Below, piece by piece: positions 25,460 through 34,199 of a stretch of DNA of 64,000 nucleotides. A program made the translations under genes and the position numbers. The stretch spans positions 62,001-126,000 of the forward strand of contig CAWAOX010000014.1 of the NCBI GenBank assembly GCA_963783835.1, written 5' to 3'. The notes under the pieces are model-generated. The model saw only the letters and a list, made by a program, of their open reading frames with translations, had not been told where the DNA came from and made no database searches. Source of the DNA: CAIQPS01 sp963783835. GTDB lineage: Bacteria > Actinomycetota > Thermoleophilia > RBG-16-64-13. The stretch's first letter is position 1. Every line of letters starts with the position of its first letter.

Positions 25460-26095
25460 GTGATGATCATGGATCCATCAAGCGAACGACTTCCGGAAAG
25501 CGCGGGCGACCGCCAGCAGAAGGGACGCCCGCTGGACCGGTCGCGAGACCCCGCCATCCTGGCGGCCGCGCTCGACGTCCTGAGTGAGGTTGGATACGAC
25601 CGCCTGACCATGGACATGGTCGCGACGCGGGCGCGGGCGGGCAAGGCCGCCCTCTATCGCCGTTGGTCTTCAAAGGCGGAACTGGTGGTCGATGCCTTGG
25701 CCCTTCACCACTCGATTGTGATCGAGCCGGATACCGGCACCCTCTTGGGCGATCTTGAGGCTCTGCTCGAGCAAGGGCAACCGGCGCAGGACGACTATCT
25801 GGGGACCAGCATCGTCGCCGGGCTGGCGACCGCGTGCGGCCGCGATCCCGAACTGGCCCGCGCCCTCAACGACCGGTTTCTCGAGACGGGCTACAAGGTA
25901 CTCCGGCTCATCCTGGAACGCGCAGTGGCAAGGGGCGAGGTCCCTGGAGGACGGGATCTGGAATTCATCATCGAGATCATCCCGGCGTTGTTCTTCTCCC
26001 GAGTACTGACCAGCGGCAAGCCCCCGGACACAGCCTTCGCGCATCGGATCGTCCACGAGGTCATCTACCCGCTTGCGACCTCGCCGCTGCCCTGA
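25460..26095 (+). CDS. TetR-family repressor of the MMPL exporter
   Basis: About 209-211 aa; GTG at 25460 and ATGs at 25463 and 25469 are all possible starts after TTGAGG. The N-terminal helix-turn-helix reads AALDVLSEVGYDRLTMDMVA and AGKAALYRRWSSKAEL. The C-terminal ligand domain resembles the TetR_C_11 type (LARALNDRFLETGYKVLRLI). It is divergent from the MMPL gene with a palindrome between them and presumably represses it until an exported compound binds. Confidence 0.88.
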   Translation: MMIMDPSSERLPESAGDRQQKGRPLDRSRDPAILAAALDVLSEVGYDRLTMDMVATRARAGKAALYRRWSSKAELVVDALALHHSIVIEPDTGTLLGDLEALLEQGQPAQDDYLGTSIVAGLATACGRDPELARALNDRFLETGYKVLRLILERAVARGEVPGGRDLEFIIEIIPALFFSRVLTSGKPPDTAFAHRIVHEVIYPLATSPLP

Positions 26096-26184
26096 GGGCA
26101 GGAGGCGTAACGCAGACCTCTCTCCTTCCCCCCGTCGGAAGCCCCGGTGCCCTTGGAGCTGATACTCGCCCTACGCGCGAGGAC

Positions 26185-26945
26185 ATGGTCGCCGACGCGA
26201 GACGCATCATCGACGCCGCCCGCGAGCAAGGCCTGGTTCTACGCCTGATCGGCGGCCTGGCCGTGCGCTTCCATTGCGAGACGCTCGACTTCTGCGAACG
26301 GGATCATGGCGACATCGACCTCGTCGGGCACAGGCGCGACGCGACGCGAATCGCGACCCTCTTCGCCACGCTGGGCCTAGAAGAGAACGTCCACGTCCGC
26401 CTGGCGACCGGTGGCCGGCAACTTCAGTTCGCCCGGGAGGGCCGCCATAAGCAGGAGTGGGCCCCCTACGGCCAGCACAACGACGACCACGTCGACGTCT
26501 TCCTAGATACCTTCAAGATGGACCACACCATAGACCTGACCGACCGGCTGGACCCCGAGGGCTACACAATCACGGTGAGCGATGTGCTCCTCACCAAGCT
26601 GCAGATGGCCAGGCTGAACGAGAAGGACGAACGCGACATCTTCTACTCTTCTCCAGGATCTGGAACTCGGCACCGCCGACGACCCGGTCGATCGACGTGC
26701 CCTATGTCGCCCGGCTTTGCGCGCGCGATTGGGGTCTCTTCCACGATGTCGAGTCCAACCTCGCCCTGCTACGCGCGCGGCTCGAGGCGTACGACCTGGG
26801 GCCCGGCGAGCGCGACCGGGTGCGAACGAAGCTCGGCCGGCTCGAGGAGGCGATCCAGGCAGAGCCAAAATCGCTTGCCTGGCGCCTGAGGGCCAAGGTC
26901 GGCACACAACGGCCCTGGCATGACACGGTCGAGGAGCAGGACTAG
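26185..26945 (+). pseudogene. Nucleotidyltransferase-fold protein, broken by two frameshifts
   Basis: The first frame gives a MNT-like start: VLRLIGGLAVRFHC with the following ERDHGDIDLVGHRRDA (the D-x-D of the active site), and DHVDVFLDTFKMDH. After ERDIF near 26643 the frame must change to read LLQDLELGTADDPVDR, and near 26700 again to read YVARLCARDWGLFHDVES to the end. Removing one base at each place gives one continuous 252-aa protein. The protein resembles nucleotidyltransferase-type antitoxin/AbiEii-like or streptomycin-adenylyl-like folds; the exact family is uncertain. It is either decaying or misassembled. Confidence 0.6.
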
Positions 26946-27015
26946 CCTCTCCACCGCGAAACATCTTTTCTCCGGGAGCACGGCGGCAAGGAAGCCGGCC
27001 TGTTCCTGGTGCTGG

Positions 27016-28122
27016 TCACGGAGTCGGCGGTCCGGAGGTGCGCTCGGGCGGCGGCTCGGGGTCGGTCTTCTTTGTGTTCCGGGCCAAGCTCTTCTGCACG
27101 ACTCCAGACGCCCCCGAGTAGAGTCTCGCCCAATCGTCGGGGTCCGATTCGTCGGCCCCCAATCCCGGCGGATCTTCGAGGACCACCGCGTACTCGTAGG
27201 CTGCACGGTCTTCCCGCTGAGCTGATAGAGCACCTTGTTCAGCCTGACCCCCAGCAAAGTGATGATCGCCATGAAATCCGCCCAGACTATCAGCGCCACA
27301 ACCTCCCACCAGGCCGACATACTTCGGAGGGTCCGACCAAAAGAGGAACGCGTTGAACGCCCGCGTCCCTATCGCGCAAAGTACGGCCGTGAGCAGGGCG
27401 CCCTGCCAGCAGTCTCGCAAGGAGATGCGGATGTCGGGAAGAATGGCGAACACGAGTATCAGCACTCCCCAACTGAACAGGAAGGCTATGACCCCCTGAG
27501 AGATGTCGACGAGGACACCGTTCCCGGTAAGACCCTGCAGCAGGGGATCCCGGAATACAGGGCGACCGAGTGATGAGAACGGCGCTCGGAACAAGTAGCA
27601 GGCTGAACAAGAGAAGCCGTGACAAGAGCCTGCGAAACGAGAACCGCGTAGGCTTGACCCGGATGTCCCACATGATGTTGAAGGCGGCCTGCAGTCTCAC
27701 GATGAGCCGGGTCGCTCCATAAAGGAGCATGGCGCTCCCGATATTGTCCGCTTGCCTGGCCCATCTGGAGAACTCAAGGACGATGAGCCTGTGAAAAAGT
27801 TGAGAGCCAGGGTCCCACGTACGTCGCCAGAGTCGGCTGCAGGTGCCTCGCGGCAGGCCGGACAGGTGAAGTGGCCTGCTATCCGGAGAGTGAGAAACGT
27901 GAGGGGAGCCAAGGAGAACAGCAAGTAGTAGGCGATGCCCGCGCTAAGGAGGGGGCCGTTCCGTCGCGAATAGCCTCGATAAAAGGCCCACAACGGGCGG
28001 ACGACGGCTATCCTTTGGAGCCAGTTCCCCCACTTTGGTTCCCGGCCAGTTCGTCGGGCGTGCATCCTGGAAGCTCTCCCGTTCACCCGGGTCGCGCCGC
28101 GATTGCGGCTGAACGGTCCCAC
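27016..28122 (-). pseudogene. YihY/BrkB-family membrane protein, multiply frameshifted
   Basis: Family segments are spread over three frames, in order: WAFYRGYSRRNGPLLSAGIA, YVGPWLSTFS, ADNIGSAMLLYGATRL, FNIMWDIRVKPTRFSFRRLL, FLFSWGVLILVFAILPDIRI, then SAWWEVVALIVWADFMAI and GVRLNKVLYQLSG, and finally YEYAVVLEDPPGLG. I count about four one-base insertions and one deletion needed to rebuild one protein with the usual six membrane helices. It sits next to the broken nucleotidyltransferase gene, so the region is either decaying or poorly assembled. Confidence 0.7.
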
Positions 28123-28305
28123 TCTTATCAGCCACGCTCGCTACCGTGCTCGCAGACACCACGACTCCTCCTTTGCCTGCAGGGAGTTGATGAGAGCCTA
28201 GGCCCCCGGCAGGACGCCACTCGTCGATTTCGGCTTTCCACACTACCAGTACGGGCGCTTTGAACCTACTATGTGTGTTCCGTGGTTATCGGCGGTGGGT
28301 GATTC

Positions 28306-29334
28306 ATGACCAAGTACTACAAATCTCGCAACCTCAATCATCCCGTTGTCTACGTCCAAGAAGAGGGACAGTGGCGAGGCTACGCCCCTGGAGGGGTGCT
28401 GCAGCGCTCAACGGGTTCGATCCCGCAGGTCATTCTCGCTCAGACTGTTGAGATCACCCAGGACCAGGCCGAGACGTTGCTCAGGATCATGCGGGCCGAG
28501 GCAGAGAGGATCGAGAGTCAGCGGGCCGAGGCGGCTCGGGTCGCGGGTCTTCCCGTCCGAAGCAGCGCCCCGCAGGGAGCGGTGACGCCCGAGGTAGGTC
28601 CCGCCCTTCAAGGTCCCTCTTCCCCGCCTCGTTCCCGGCGGCCCGGCTGGCTCCCCTACGCCCTGGCGGGAGGCGCGGCCGTGATCGTGGTCGTGGTGCT
28701 GGTCGTGTTGGCGACGACCGGGGGCTTCTGGGGTGGTTCGGGGGCCCCCGTCACCCAGGCGGGTGGGACGGGGACGGCGAGTACGGGAGCGCCCGGTGTT
28801 CTTCCGGCACAGGTCGTGGCCACGGTCGGCGGCCGATCGATCACCAGAGAGCAACTCGATCGGAGGGTCGCCGATTTCGAAGCACAGTACGCCGGCCAGA
28901 TCCCCGATGAGAAGAGCGCCCCCGACCAGTACAAGCTGTTCCAGCAGGACGTTCTCGAGTACATGATCACCCACGAGCTGGCGAGCCAGAAGGCCGAGCA
29001 GCTCAACATCTCGGTGACCGACCAGGACGTGCAGACGCAGATCGACACGATCCTCAGGGGCTCCTACGGCGGGGACCAGACTAAGTTCGATGACGCCCTG
29101 AGGCAAGAGGGCATCACGATCGATCAGTTCAAGCGGACCTACAAGGAATCGATGCTGTTCAAGAAGGTCTACGCCGAAGTGACCAAGGGCATCCCCACCG
29201 TTCCGGACGGCGACAGCACGCTGCTGGATGCCAGGCGGACCGAAGCGTGGCAGAAGTGGATCGCACAGGCGAAAGCAGAGTCGGGGGTGACGTACGCCGA
29301 TGGCTGGAAGCCGACTGTGGCCACCGGGACCTAA
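28306..29334 (+). CDS. Membrane-anchored SurA-N-like protein
   Basis: 342 aa. A cytoplasmic N-terminal part (about 1-125) includes VEITQDQAETLLRIMRAEAE. It is followed by one membrane helix (about 127-146, YALAGGAAVIVVVVLVVL) and a Gly/Thr-rich linker. The external part (about 170-330) matches the SurA N-terminal chaperone fold: VVATVGGRSITREQLDRRVA, QQDVLEYMITHELASQKAEQ, and a final KKVYAEVTKGIP. The peptidyl-prolyl isomerase domain is absent. A secreted-protein folding or binding role is likely; the cytoplasmic N-terminus is unusual for the family. Confidence 0.7.
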   Translation: MTKYYKSRNLNHPVVYVQEEGQWRGYAPGGVLQRSTGSIPQVILAQTVEITQDQAETLLRIMRAEAERIESQRAEAARVAGLPVRSSAPQGAVTPEVGPALQGPSSPPRSRRPGWLPYALAGGAAVIVVVVLVVLATTGGFWGGSGAPVTQAGGTGTASTGAPGVLPAQVVATVGGRSITREQLDRRVADFEAQYAGQIPDEKSAPDQYKLFQQDVLEYMITHELASQKAEQLNISVTDQDVQTQIDTILRGSYGGDQTKFDDALRQEGITIDQFKRTYKESMLFKKVYAEVTKGIPTVPDGDSTLLDARRTEAWQKWIAQAKAESGVTYADGWKPTVATGT

Positions 29335-29414
29335 CTCCCATAGTCAATGATGCTGCAAGACTGTTCCCGCTAGGCGGTCCCCGACTTGCCCACCGCAAGC
29401 AAGCAGCCGCCGGG

Positions 29415-30146
29415 CTACCCCAGGAGCGCCTTGCCGTCCGCGACTCGGGTCCCGGCTGCGCCTCCGCTCACCAAGGGGCACAGAGCCAGGAGTCTACGGA
29501 CCTCCCGCAGATCGTCCTGCCAACCTTCGGTGGGGTCTGCCGTCTGATGACCATCGGAAACGCGGGCCAGGATGTTGTTGAAGATGGTACGCGACCGCCC
29601 CGCCGACACGAACTGCGGAAGTCCCAAGAGATACGCGATGTCCTCGGCCCAGAAGACAACATGGAGTTCCCACGCGACCTGCTCCGAATCGACGCCTGCC
29701 CGTACAGTGCCCTGGGCCTTCGCTTCCTCGATCATGCGGGCAAGCTTCTCGATCACGCGTAGCTGCCTGATACCTTGAGCCTCTCGTAGTCCTATCTCAG
29801 GCGGCGCAGCGAGGAACTCAAAAAGTGGGTAGACGAACGAGCCGCGTCCCGACGAAACGAGACCCGAGTGCAGCGTGCTAACGGTGCGGAGTCTCTCGGG
29901 CATCGGAAGTTCGGCCGACGACTCGAAAAGAAACTCCTCTATCTGGTCATACAGGAGGTCGAGGGCGGCCAGTAGGAGCTCGTCCCGGTTCTCAAAGTAC
30001 TTGTAGATGGAGGCAGCCGATACCCCGGCCGCCTCGGCGACCCGCGCGGTCGTCGTCCCCTGGATCCCCTGACGCGCGATCACCTCTAGGGTCACTTCAG
30101 TGATCTGACGCCTTCTATCCGCTGCAGTCATTCTTGCCATGCTCAT
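29415..30146 (-). CDS. TetR-family regulator
   Basis: 243 aa as listed; ATGs at 30146, 30140 and 30131 are close together. The helix-turn-helix is clear: RQITEVTLEVIARQGIQGTT and VSAASIYKYFENRDEL. The rest is a helical ligand domain. No Shine-Dalgarno is evident; TATACT lies directly before the first ATG with TTAGCA 16 bases further upstream, so the transcript may be leaderless. An operator-like palindrome at 30172-30196 and a second copy within a promoter at 30268-30304 suggest autoregulation and control of the small gene at 30393. Confidence 0.85.
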   Translation of the reverse strand: MSMARMTAADRRRQITEVTLEVIARQGIQGTTTARVAEAAGVSAASIYKYFENRDELLLAALDLLYDQIEEFLFESSAELPMPERLRTVSTLHSGLVSSGRGSFVYPLFEFLAAPPEIGLREAQGIRQLRVIEKLARMIEEAKAQGTVRAGVDSEQVAWELHVVFWAEDIAYLLGLPQFVSAGRSRTIFNNILARVSDGHQTADPTEGWQDDLREVRRLLALCPLVSGGAAGTRVADGKALLG

Positions 30147-30171
30147 AGTATATCCCGAACCGGCCGGCTGC

Positions 30172-30196
30172 TAAGTAAGTGTATAATCACTTATTA
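30172..30196. promoter_or_regulatory. Operator O1 upstream of tetR (29415)
   Basis: TAAGTG-TATAAT-CACTTA at 30176-30193 is a perfect inverted repeat with a six-base centre. It shares 14 of 16 central bases with O2 at 30268-30304. It lies beside the putative promoter of the TetR gene. Confidence 0.65.
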
Positions 30197-30267
30197 TAGA
30201 ACTTTGTCAGTTTGCATAAAAACGCTATTAGCTGGTCTTTATTGACGTTCTGGACTGACATAGGTGG

Positions 30268-30304
30268 TTGACTTTCATGCTTAGTAAGTCTATAATCACC
30301 TACA
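30268..30304 (+). promoter_or_regulatory. Near-consensus promoter with overlapping operator O2
   Basis: TTGACT (30268-30273), a 17-base spacer and TATAAT (30291-30296) make an almost perfect sigma-70-type promoter, rare in this GC-rich window. The -10 region is embedded in AGTAAGTCTATAATCACCTA, which matches O1. A repressor bound here would block RNA polymerase. The promoter points to the small membrane-peptide gene at 30393. Confidence 0.8.
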
Positions 30305-30392
30305 GACGGCCAAACTCTCTGACTTTGAGCAGGGCGAGGGGGACAAGACCTCCCAAGCCACAGATTTCCACGATAGACAGGAGCAGTGGATC

Positions 30393-30503
30393 ATGACAGG
30401 CATTATTGGACTTGGGATCTTTTCATGTGTTGGCGGTCTCATTGTTCTCTTCTGCATTCTTCGGGACTCGTCGCTGGGCGCAAGGCTCTTTCATCGTCCT
30501 TGA
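30393..30503 (+). CDS. 36-residue membrane peptide under TetR-type control
   Basis: The ATG at 30393 has AGGAG about ten bases upstream and lies about 90 bases after the strong promoter at 30268. The peptide has one hydrophobic stretch, IIGLGIFSCVGGLIVLFCIL, followed by the short polar tail RDSSLGARLFHRP. This is the pattern of a single-span small membrane protein. No homologue is recognised. Its dedicated, apparently repressible promoter argues that it is real despite its size. Confidence 0.5.
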   Translation: MTGIIGLGIFSCVGGLIVLFCILRDSSLGARLFHRP

Positions 30504-30597
30504 GGCTACACGCTGACTCCGTCGGACATGTCCTGACAGAGGGCGTCTGGAGCAGCCCGCTCTTCGTAGACTCCGCGAGCGACGCCCTGGCCTGAGG

Positions 30598-31309
30598 CTA
30601 CGAGGGCAATACCGGGGCCCCGGGGTGTAGCCGAGGGACGAGGGTCCCGATAGCCGCGCCTGCCAGTGACCCAGCCACCACGTCGGTATAGAAGTGCCTC
30701 CCGGCGCCGACGCGTGCGGCCGAGATGAGCGCGGCCCCTCCGGCCAGGAGCATCCAGGGCCAGATCCCCTTGTCACCTCGGAGCCGACCCATCATTGCGT
30801 TCGCCGCCAGCGCCCCCGTCGTGTGGGCACAGTGGCCCGAGTAGAAGGAGCCGTAGCCGCGGACCTCTCGTTCCAGCTTGGGGAACAGGGAGAGTGTAGA
30901 CACGGGGAACAGGCCGGGCGACCACCGTTTTGACAACGATATTGGCGGCCGAATTCATGGCGATGACCTCGGTATAGACCAGGAGGTCCTTGAGCAGGTC
31001 TCGACTGAGGCCGTGCGCGCGAAGCGACGAGATGACGGGAGTGGTCAGCGCCGCGATCTCCAAGACAGAGCCTAGTTTGTCGAGCGAGCGGCTGTGCCAC
31101 CGGACAACCTCTCGGTCCAAGGGGTTGATGGCCTCTTCGTCGCAAGGAAAGCAGTGCGGCTCGACGATGCGTTCCCTCACCGGCCGGCCAAGCAGCGCAG
31201 CAAGCGATGCAGCCGCGAGCACGAGTCCGTCGTTCTTCCACGAGAGCGTGAAAGACCAACCGTCTCCAACGGCCCCGCCGGTCACTCGACGCTCGCTACG
31301 TTCAACCAT
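30598..31309 (-). CDS. PAP2-family phosphatase (one-base frameshift near 30905)
   Basis: The frame from ATG 31309 gives an N-terminal half with membrane helices and the first active-site lysine region (VVKTVVARPVP). Near 30905, in a run of C, the frame must shift to give LEREVRGYGSFYSGHCAHTT (the PSGH-type motif, here YSGH) and SAARVGAGRHFYTDVVAG (R-x5-H-x3-D). Removing one base rebuilds a 236-aa protein with all three motifs. Such enzymes dephosphorylate lipid phosphates at the outer membrane face. The start is uncertain; GTG at 31330 is an alternative. Confidence 0.65.
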
Positions 31310-31535
31310 CTCCTGGCTCAGATAGTTCACGGGGCACCCAATCCTCCGAATACCGGGGCCATGATCTACCGCATCGCGGTGCCGCATCAGGGTACATGGA
31401 GGGTCTCCGTTTTCCCAGGACCTCGCCCCGAGGCTCGGACGCCTCTTCTCGCGACCGTGCTCGCCGTGCTTAAGTATCTCGAGAACCGGGAACACCTCTG
31501 GAGACTGAAGCCGGCTTCCCCTGGGAGAGTCCACG

Positions 31536-31778
31536 ATGAACAACGAAGAGTCGGCCGAGAAGTCCTTGGACTGCATCGGCCTGTTCTGTCCCGAGCCGCT
31601 GTTCCAGACCCGCGAGGCGATGGACGGCCTGGGCGTCGGTGACATCCTCGAGGTATTTGCAGACGACCCGGCCGCGGAGGAAGATATCACGAGGTTCGCC
31701 AAGCGGGCGGGCCACGAGGTGGTCCTGATAGAGGAACAAGGTGACTACAAGAGGTTCTTGATCCGCAAGGGCCGCTAG
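31536..31778 (+). CDS. tusA: TusA-like sulfur carrier protein
   Basis: 80 aa of the TusA/SirA/YeeD fold. The sulfur-carrying cysteine lies in CIGLFCPEPLF (CPxP motif), followed by GDILEVFADDPAAEEDI. TusA accepts persulfide sulfur from IscS-type enzymes and passes it on. It is the first of four tightly spaced genes with dsrE, iscS and iscU, so its partners are evidently the neighbouring proteins. GGGAGAG lies six bases before the ATG. Confidence 0.9.
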   Translation: MNNEESAEKSLDCIGLFCPEPLFQTREAMDGLGVGDILEVFADDPAAEEDITRFAKRAGHEVVLIEEQGDYKRFLIRKGR

Positions 31779-31790
31779 GAGGAGACGATC

Positions 31791-32153
31791 ATGAAAGATG
31801 AGAACGCCATCCTGTACGTACAGACGAGCAACGACCCCACACGGCAGTACTCTCCGCTCGTGCTCGCCCAGTCGGCAAAGGCGATGGATCTGAATCCCAC
31901 GGTCTACTACCTTGGAATGGGTTTGCTCATACTGCAACCCGGAGAGGCCGAGAAGATCCAACTGGGTTCCTTCCCGAGCGTTCGGGAGATGCTTGACAAG
32001 ACCATGGCCATGGGCATCCCCATCCTGGTCTGCGAGGCATCCAAGCAGATGCTCGGATTGGCTACGGTGGAGCTCATCGAGGGCGTGAAGATCGTAGGCG
32101 CGGCGACCCTTAACGATCTCGCGCTCGATGCCGGCGCGACCATGTGGTTCTAG
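31791..32153 (+). CDS. DsrE-family sulfur-transfer protein
   Basis: 120 aa of the DsrE/DsrF-like fold: AILYVQTSNDPTRQYSPLVL at the start, then MGIPILVCEASKQMLGL with one conserved-position cysteine, and LNDLALDAGATMWF at the end. DsrE-type proteins relay sulfur with TusA. AGGAGG precedes the ATG, and the gene starts 12 bases after tusA. Confidence 0.85.
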   Translation: MKDENAILYVQTSNDPTRQYSPLVLAQSAKAMDLNPTVYYLGMGLLILQPGEAEKIQLGSFPSVREMLDKTMAMGIPILVCEASKQMLGLATVELIEGVKIVGAATLNDLALDAGATMWF

Positions 32154-32162
32154 GCGGATAGC

Positions 32163-33344
32163 TTGTTGGCGCCCCTGCCTGAGAACGAGGTCTACCTCGA
32201 CTATCAGTCGGCCCGACCGGTGGACCCCCGGGTCGTCGAGGTCATGCTGCCCTACTTCACAGAGCGCTTCGGCAACCCAGCCTCCCTGCATGCCCCGGGT
32301 GACCGCGCCACCGCGGCGCTCGACGAGAGCCGGGCCGCCATCGCCGACTTTCTCGGCGCGACGCCCGACGAGATCATCTTCACATCGGGCGCTACCGAGT
32401 CGAACAACCTGGCGCTCATCGGCTACGCGAGCCGAAACAAGCGATCCGGTGACCACGTGGTGATCTCCGAGATCGAGCACATCTCCCTGCACAACATCGG
32501 CAAGTACCTGGAGAAGGAAGGCTTTCGGGTCACCAAGGTGCCGCCGGACCAGTTCGGCCGGATCAATCCGGACAAGCTCCGCTCCCGGATCACCGACGAC
32601 ACGATCCTGGTCTCGGTGGGCTGGGCCAGCAACGAGATCGGGACCCTGCAAGCCATCCCCACCATCGCCGAGATGCTCAAGGGCACCGGAGTGGCGCTGC
32701 ACGTAGACGCTGTCGCAGCCGAAGGTCAGCTACCCATCGACATGGCCGCCGTGCCCGTCGACCTGCTGACGATCTCGAGCAATGACATCTACGGTCCTCC
32801 CGGGCTGGGGGTGCTCTATGTACGCAGCGGGGTCCGGCTGGCGCCGGTCACCATGGGTGGTGGACAGGAGCGGGGGCTCCGATCGGGCACCGAGAACATG
32901 CCTGCCATAGTGGGTATGGCCGCCGCCGCCCGCATCGCCGCCGACGAGCTTGCGATAGAGGGTCCGCGACTCGCCGCCATGCGCGACCGGCTCATCAGCG
33001 CGGTGCTCTCCACCATTCCCGACTCCCGCCTGAACGGCCATCCCCTGGACCGCCTGCCCAACAACGCTCACTTCCGCTTCGATGGCATCGAAGGCGAATC
33101 CCTGGCCTTGTCCCTGAGAGACGAAGGGATAGCGGTATCCACCGGCTCGGCCTGCTCCTCGAAGACCCTCGAGCCATCGCATACCCTCCTCTCGTGCGGG
33201 CTGCTCCACGAAGAAGCTCACGGATCGCTCGAATTCACCTTCGGACGGTACAATCGCGACTCAGACGTCGACCGCGTCATGAGCGTCCTGCCCGGGATCG
33301 TCAGACGCTTGCGGCAGATATCGCCCCTCTACAATACGGTCTAG
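32163..33344 (+). CDS. iscS: IscS/NifS-like cysteine desulfurase lacking the PLP lysine
   Basis: 393 aa starting at TTG (AGGCGGA upstream). The fold is class V aminotransferase: TSGATESNN (75-82), the cofactor-stacking H106 in EIEHISLHN, D182, and the catalytic cysteine C331 in STGSACSS. The cofactor-binding motif S-x-H-K is replaced by SSNDIYGPPG, with D208 at the lysine position and N207 at the histidine. The Gln two residues past D182-A-V is Ala. The Archaeoglobus fulgidus IscS has the same Lys-to-Asp change and lacks PLP. So classical desulfurase activity is doubtful, while sulfide-based cluster assembly with IscU is possible. It is in an operon with tusA, dsrE and iscU. Confidence 0.88.
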   Translation: MLAPLPENEVYLDYQSARPVDPRVVEVMLPYFTERFGNPASLHAPGDRATAALDESRAAIADFLGATPDEIIFTSGATESNNLALIGYASRNKRSGDHVVISEIEHISLHNIGKYLEKEGFRVTKVPPDQFGRINPDKLRSRITDDTILVSVGWASNEIGTLQAIPTIAEMLKGTGVALHVDAVAAEGQLPIDMAAVPVDLLTISSNDIYGPPGLGVLYVRSGVRLAPVTMGGGQERGLRSGTENMPAIVGMAAAARIAADELAIEGPRLAAMRDRLISAVLSTIPDSRLNGHPLDRLPNNAHFRFDGIEGESLALSLRDEGIAVSTGSACSSKTLEPSHTLLSCGLLHEEAHGSLEFTFGRYNRDSDVDRVMSVLPGIVRRLRQISPLYNTV

Positions 33345-33354
33345 GGAGTACCTC

Positions 33355-34158
33355 ATGAAATCAACGCAATACTCAGAGAAGACTCTGGATCACTTTCGGA
33401 ACCCCCGCAATGTGGGCACGCTCGAGGGCGATGACGTCGCCGTGGGCCGCGTCGGCAACCCCGTCTGCGGCGACCTCATGGAGATGTACGTTCGCGTGAA
33501 GGACGATCGCATCGAGGAGATCAAGTTCCAGACCTTCGGATGCGGCTCGGCCGTCGCCACGTCCAGCATGATCACCGAACTCGTCATAGGCAAGACGCTC
33601 GACGAGGCGCTGGAGGTCACCCGCGCAGACGTCGCGGACGCCCTCGACGGTCTACCGCCGGTCAAGATGCATTGCTCGAACCTCGCAGCCGACGCGCTGC
33701 ACGACGCCATCAAGAACTGGCGCTCCGGCACGCGCCTCAAACCGCTCGGCGCAGAGGAGATCGCCGCGGCCGGAACGGGCTGTGGCGCTCGCGAGGCGAC
33801 CATCATCCAGGGAACCGCGGAGTACGCCGGCAAGGGTGTCTACACCGGAGTCGACGACGTCTCGGTCCTCGCCGACAAACGCGCGCTGGTGGTGGACAGG
33901 GGAGTCCCTTCGGCCCGTCTTGCCCTCGCGCTCACCAAGGTCACCCCTCGCGTCATCTTCGTCACCGAGCTTGAGTCACTGGGCCTCCCCGAGGAGTTGG
34001 CGTCCGAGGTCAAACGCTCGGACGTCAAGGTGCTTTTCCAGTCACGGCTGCTGGCCGTGCGGGGCGAAGGCGAGGTCGAAAAGGTGCTCATCCGCGATCT
34101 GGACGAGGACGACGAGTACGAGCTGTTCGTCGACGCGGTGGTCCTGCTAGAAGCCTGA
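33355..34158 (+). CDS. iscU: IscU-like Fe-S scaffold with C-terminal thioredoxin-reductase-like extension
   Basis: 267 aa. Residues 1-125 are an IscU scaffold with the three cluster-binding cysteines C38 (GNPVCGD, with the conserved D40), C63 (FQTFGCGSAVA) and C107 (KMHCSNLAADAL). Residues ~150-267 resemble part of the pyridine-nucleotide domain of thioredoxin reductase: AEYAGKGVYTGV, RALVVDRGVPSARLALALTK, FQSRLLAVRGEGEVEKVLIR and FVDAVVLLEA. The glycine-rich NAD motif is not intact, so this extension may only bind or relay. It follows iscS by ten bases and is the last gene of the sulfur operon. Confidence 0.85.
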   Translation: MKSTQYSEKTLDHFRNPRNVGTLEGDDVAVGRVGNPVCGDLMEMYVRVKDDRIEEIKFQTFGCGSAVATSSMITELVIGKTLDEALEVTRADVADALDGLPPVKMHCSNLAADALHDAIKNWRSGTRLKPLGAEEIAAAGTGCGAREATIIQGTAEYAGKGVYTGVDDVSVLADKRALVVDRGVPSARLALALTKVTPRVIFVTELESLGLPEELASEVKRSDVKVLFQSRLLAVRGEGEVEKVLIRDLDEDDEYELFVDAVVLLEA

Positions 34159-34199
34159 TTTCAGCCGCGGTCGTTCTGTCGGGCCCGCTCCCTCGACCG

